64,000 nucleotides of DNA from Oligella urethralis DSM 7531 (GTDB lineage: Bacteria > Pseudomonadota > Gammaproteobacteria > Burkholderiales > Burkholderiaceae_B): NCBI RefSeq assembly GCF_000372065.1, contig NZ_AQVB01000009.1, positions 26,847 to 90,846 of the forward strand. Direction: 5' to 3'. The notes beneath the pieces were generated by a model that worked only from the letters and a program-made list of their open reading frames with translations, was not told where the DNA came from and made no database searches. The stretch's first letter is position 1, and each line of letters opens with the position of its first letter. Position numbers and translations under genes: made by a program. Of the stretch, positions 63,639 through 64,000 are shown piece by piece.

Positions 63639-64000
63639 ATGAAAACCCTCAAGTTACGAATTCGAGATAAGCACGCTAAGGCACTGGACGAATTAAGTCG
63701 TTCGGTGAATTTCGTGTGGAATTACGTTAATGACTTGAGTTACACGCATTTGCAGCGCACGGGTAAGTTCTTTTCGGCTTATGATTTAAGCGAGTACACC
63801 AAAGGCAGTGGTGAGTTTTTAAACTTACACAGTCAAACGATTCAGGCGGTGAATGAAACGTATGCAAAGAGTCGTAAGCAATTTCGTAAAGCGAAGTTAG
63901 CATGGCGTACTAATCATCCAAAGGCAAAACGTAAATCGCTTGGTTGGATTCCGTTTAAGAAGTCGGCCATTAAGCACGTGGCTTCCCGTCAGATGGGATT
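63639..64000 (+). CDS. tnpB: TnpB (OrfB) RNA-guided nuclease, N-terminal fragment
   Basis: An open frame of 120 codons to the window edge, starting MKTLKLRIRDKHAKALDELS, then V-N-F-V-W-N-Y-V-N-D-L-S, L-H-S-Q-T-I-Q-A-V-N-E-T-Y and a Lys/Arg-rich segment ending W-I-P-F-K-K-S. This is the standard N-terminal region of TnpB, the transposon nuclease guided by an RNA from the element's right end and related to Cas12. The RuvC motifs and zinc finger would lie beyond the window, so activity cannot be judged. No stop or frameshift is seen so far. Ribosome site is weak. Confidence 0.88.
   Translation, partial: MKTLKLRIRDKHAKALDELSRSVNFVWNYVNDLSYTHLQRTGKFFSAYDLSEYTKGSGEFLNLHSQTIQAVNETYAKSRKQFRKAKLAWRTNHPKAKRKSLGWIPFKKSAIKHVASRQMG

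Larger units (their letters stand above)
63558..64000 (+). mobile_element. IS200/IS605-type element, left part (runs off the window)
   Basis: A left-end hairpin (63580-63598: CCCCA with bulged T then CC, loop TTTA, GG-TGGGG) followed by a TnpB reading frame. A single bulged base in such a hairpin is typical of IS200/IS605 ends recognised by Y1 transposases. The left boundary is not certain; TTTAT at 63558-63562, about 18 bases before the hairpin, would be a plausible target/cleavage pentamer. No tnpA frame lies between hairpin and tnpB. The right end is outside the window. Confidence 0.75.

Overview
The window looks like a chromosomal segment of a betaproteobacterium, most likely Burkholderiales/Alcaligenaceae, possibly close to Oligella, Pelistega or Taylorella. 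This rests on gene order and protein character, not on a database search. The signs are the long rpsB-tsf-pyrH-frr-uppS-cdsA-dxr-rseP-bamA-skp-lpxD-fabZ-lpxA-lpxB-rnhB run continuing into a TrmH-type methyltransferase, ppsR and ppsA; an aceE-aceF-lpdA operon whose E3 carries its own lipoyl domain; and folC-SPOR-cvpA-purF. Base composition looks moderate overall, with a visibly AT-richer left end. No rRNA, tRNA or CRISPR array was recognised.

Layout. 1-6378 (minus): an uptake operon iaaA-gsiA-gsiB-gsiC-gsiD ending in the start of a P1-family peptidase cut by the window edge. It resembles the E. coli glutathione importer operon and would bring in and process glutathione or other small peptides. 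6631-13538 (minus): a GST-like protein with an acidic tail, an SCO1/SenC copper protein, oligopeptidase A, FolD and a two-component pair (LuxR-type regulator, PAS sensor kinase). 13948-20147 (plus): the pyruvate dehydrogenase complex, driven by a clear sigma-70 promoter. 20238-24535 (plus): folC, a SPOR protein, cvpA and purF. 24870-27218 (minus): a quinol nitric oxide reductase with a near-perfect NsrR operator upstream. 27638-32219 (minus): map, glnD, a MarC-family protein and dsbB.

32439-48501 (plus) is the translation, isoprenoid, envelope and lipid A supercluster. It makes S2, EF-Ts, UMP kinase and ribosome recycling factor, then undecaprenyl-PP, CDP-diacylglycerol, the MEP-pathway reductoisomerase, the RseP protease, the BamA and Skp outer-membrane machinery and the first lipid A steps. 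48476-51857 holds the divergent ppsR/ppsA pair (PEP synthase and its regulatory kinase). 51992-57330 holds an FKBP, an NfeD/SPFH pair, smpB, ratA, rnfH, an enoyl-CoA hydratase/HIBYL-CoA hydrolase-type enzyme and ygfZ. 57537-61715 (plus) holds mltG-tmk-holB-tatD and a secreted ankyrin protein. 61821-63486 holds the molybdopterin genes moaA and a mogA/moaB homologue.

The right edge (about 63558-64000) is the only clear mobile DNA: the left-end hairpin of an IS200/IS605-type element followed by the first 120 codons of a TnpB-family RNA-guided nuclease. Everything else is largely housekeeping. The points that deserve a second look are mostly regulatory: the structured rpsB leader, inverted repeats in the aceE and ppsA leaders, the gsiB-gsiC hairpin, the NsrR operator, and unexplained structured intergenic DNA on both sides of the nitric oxide reductase gene.
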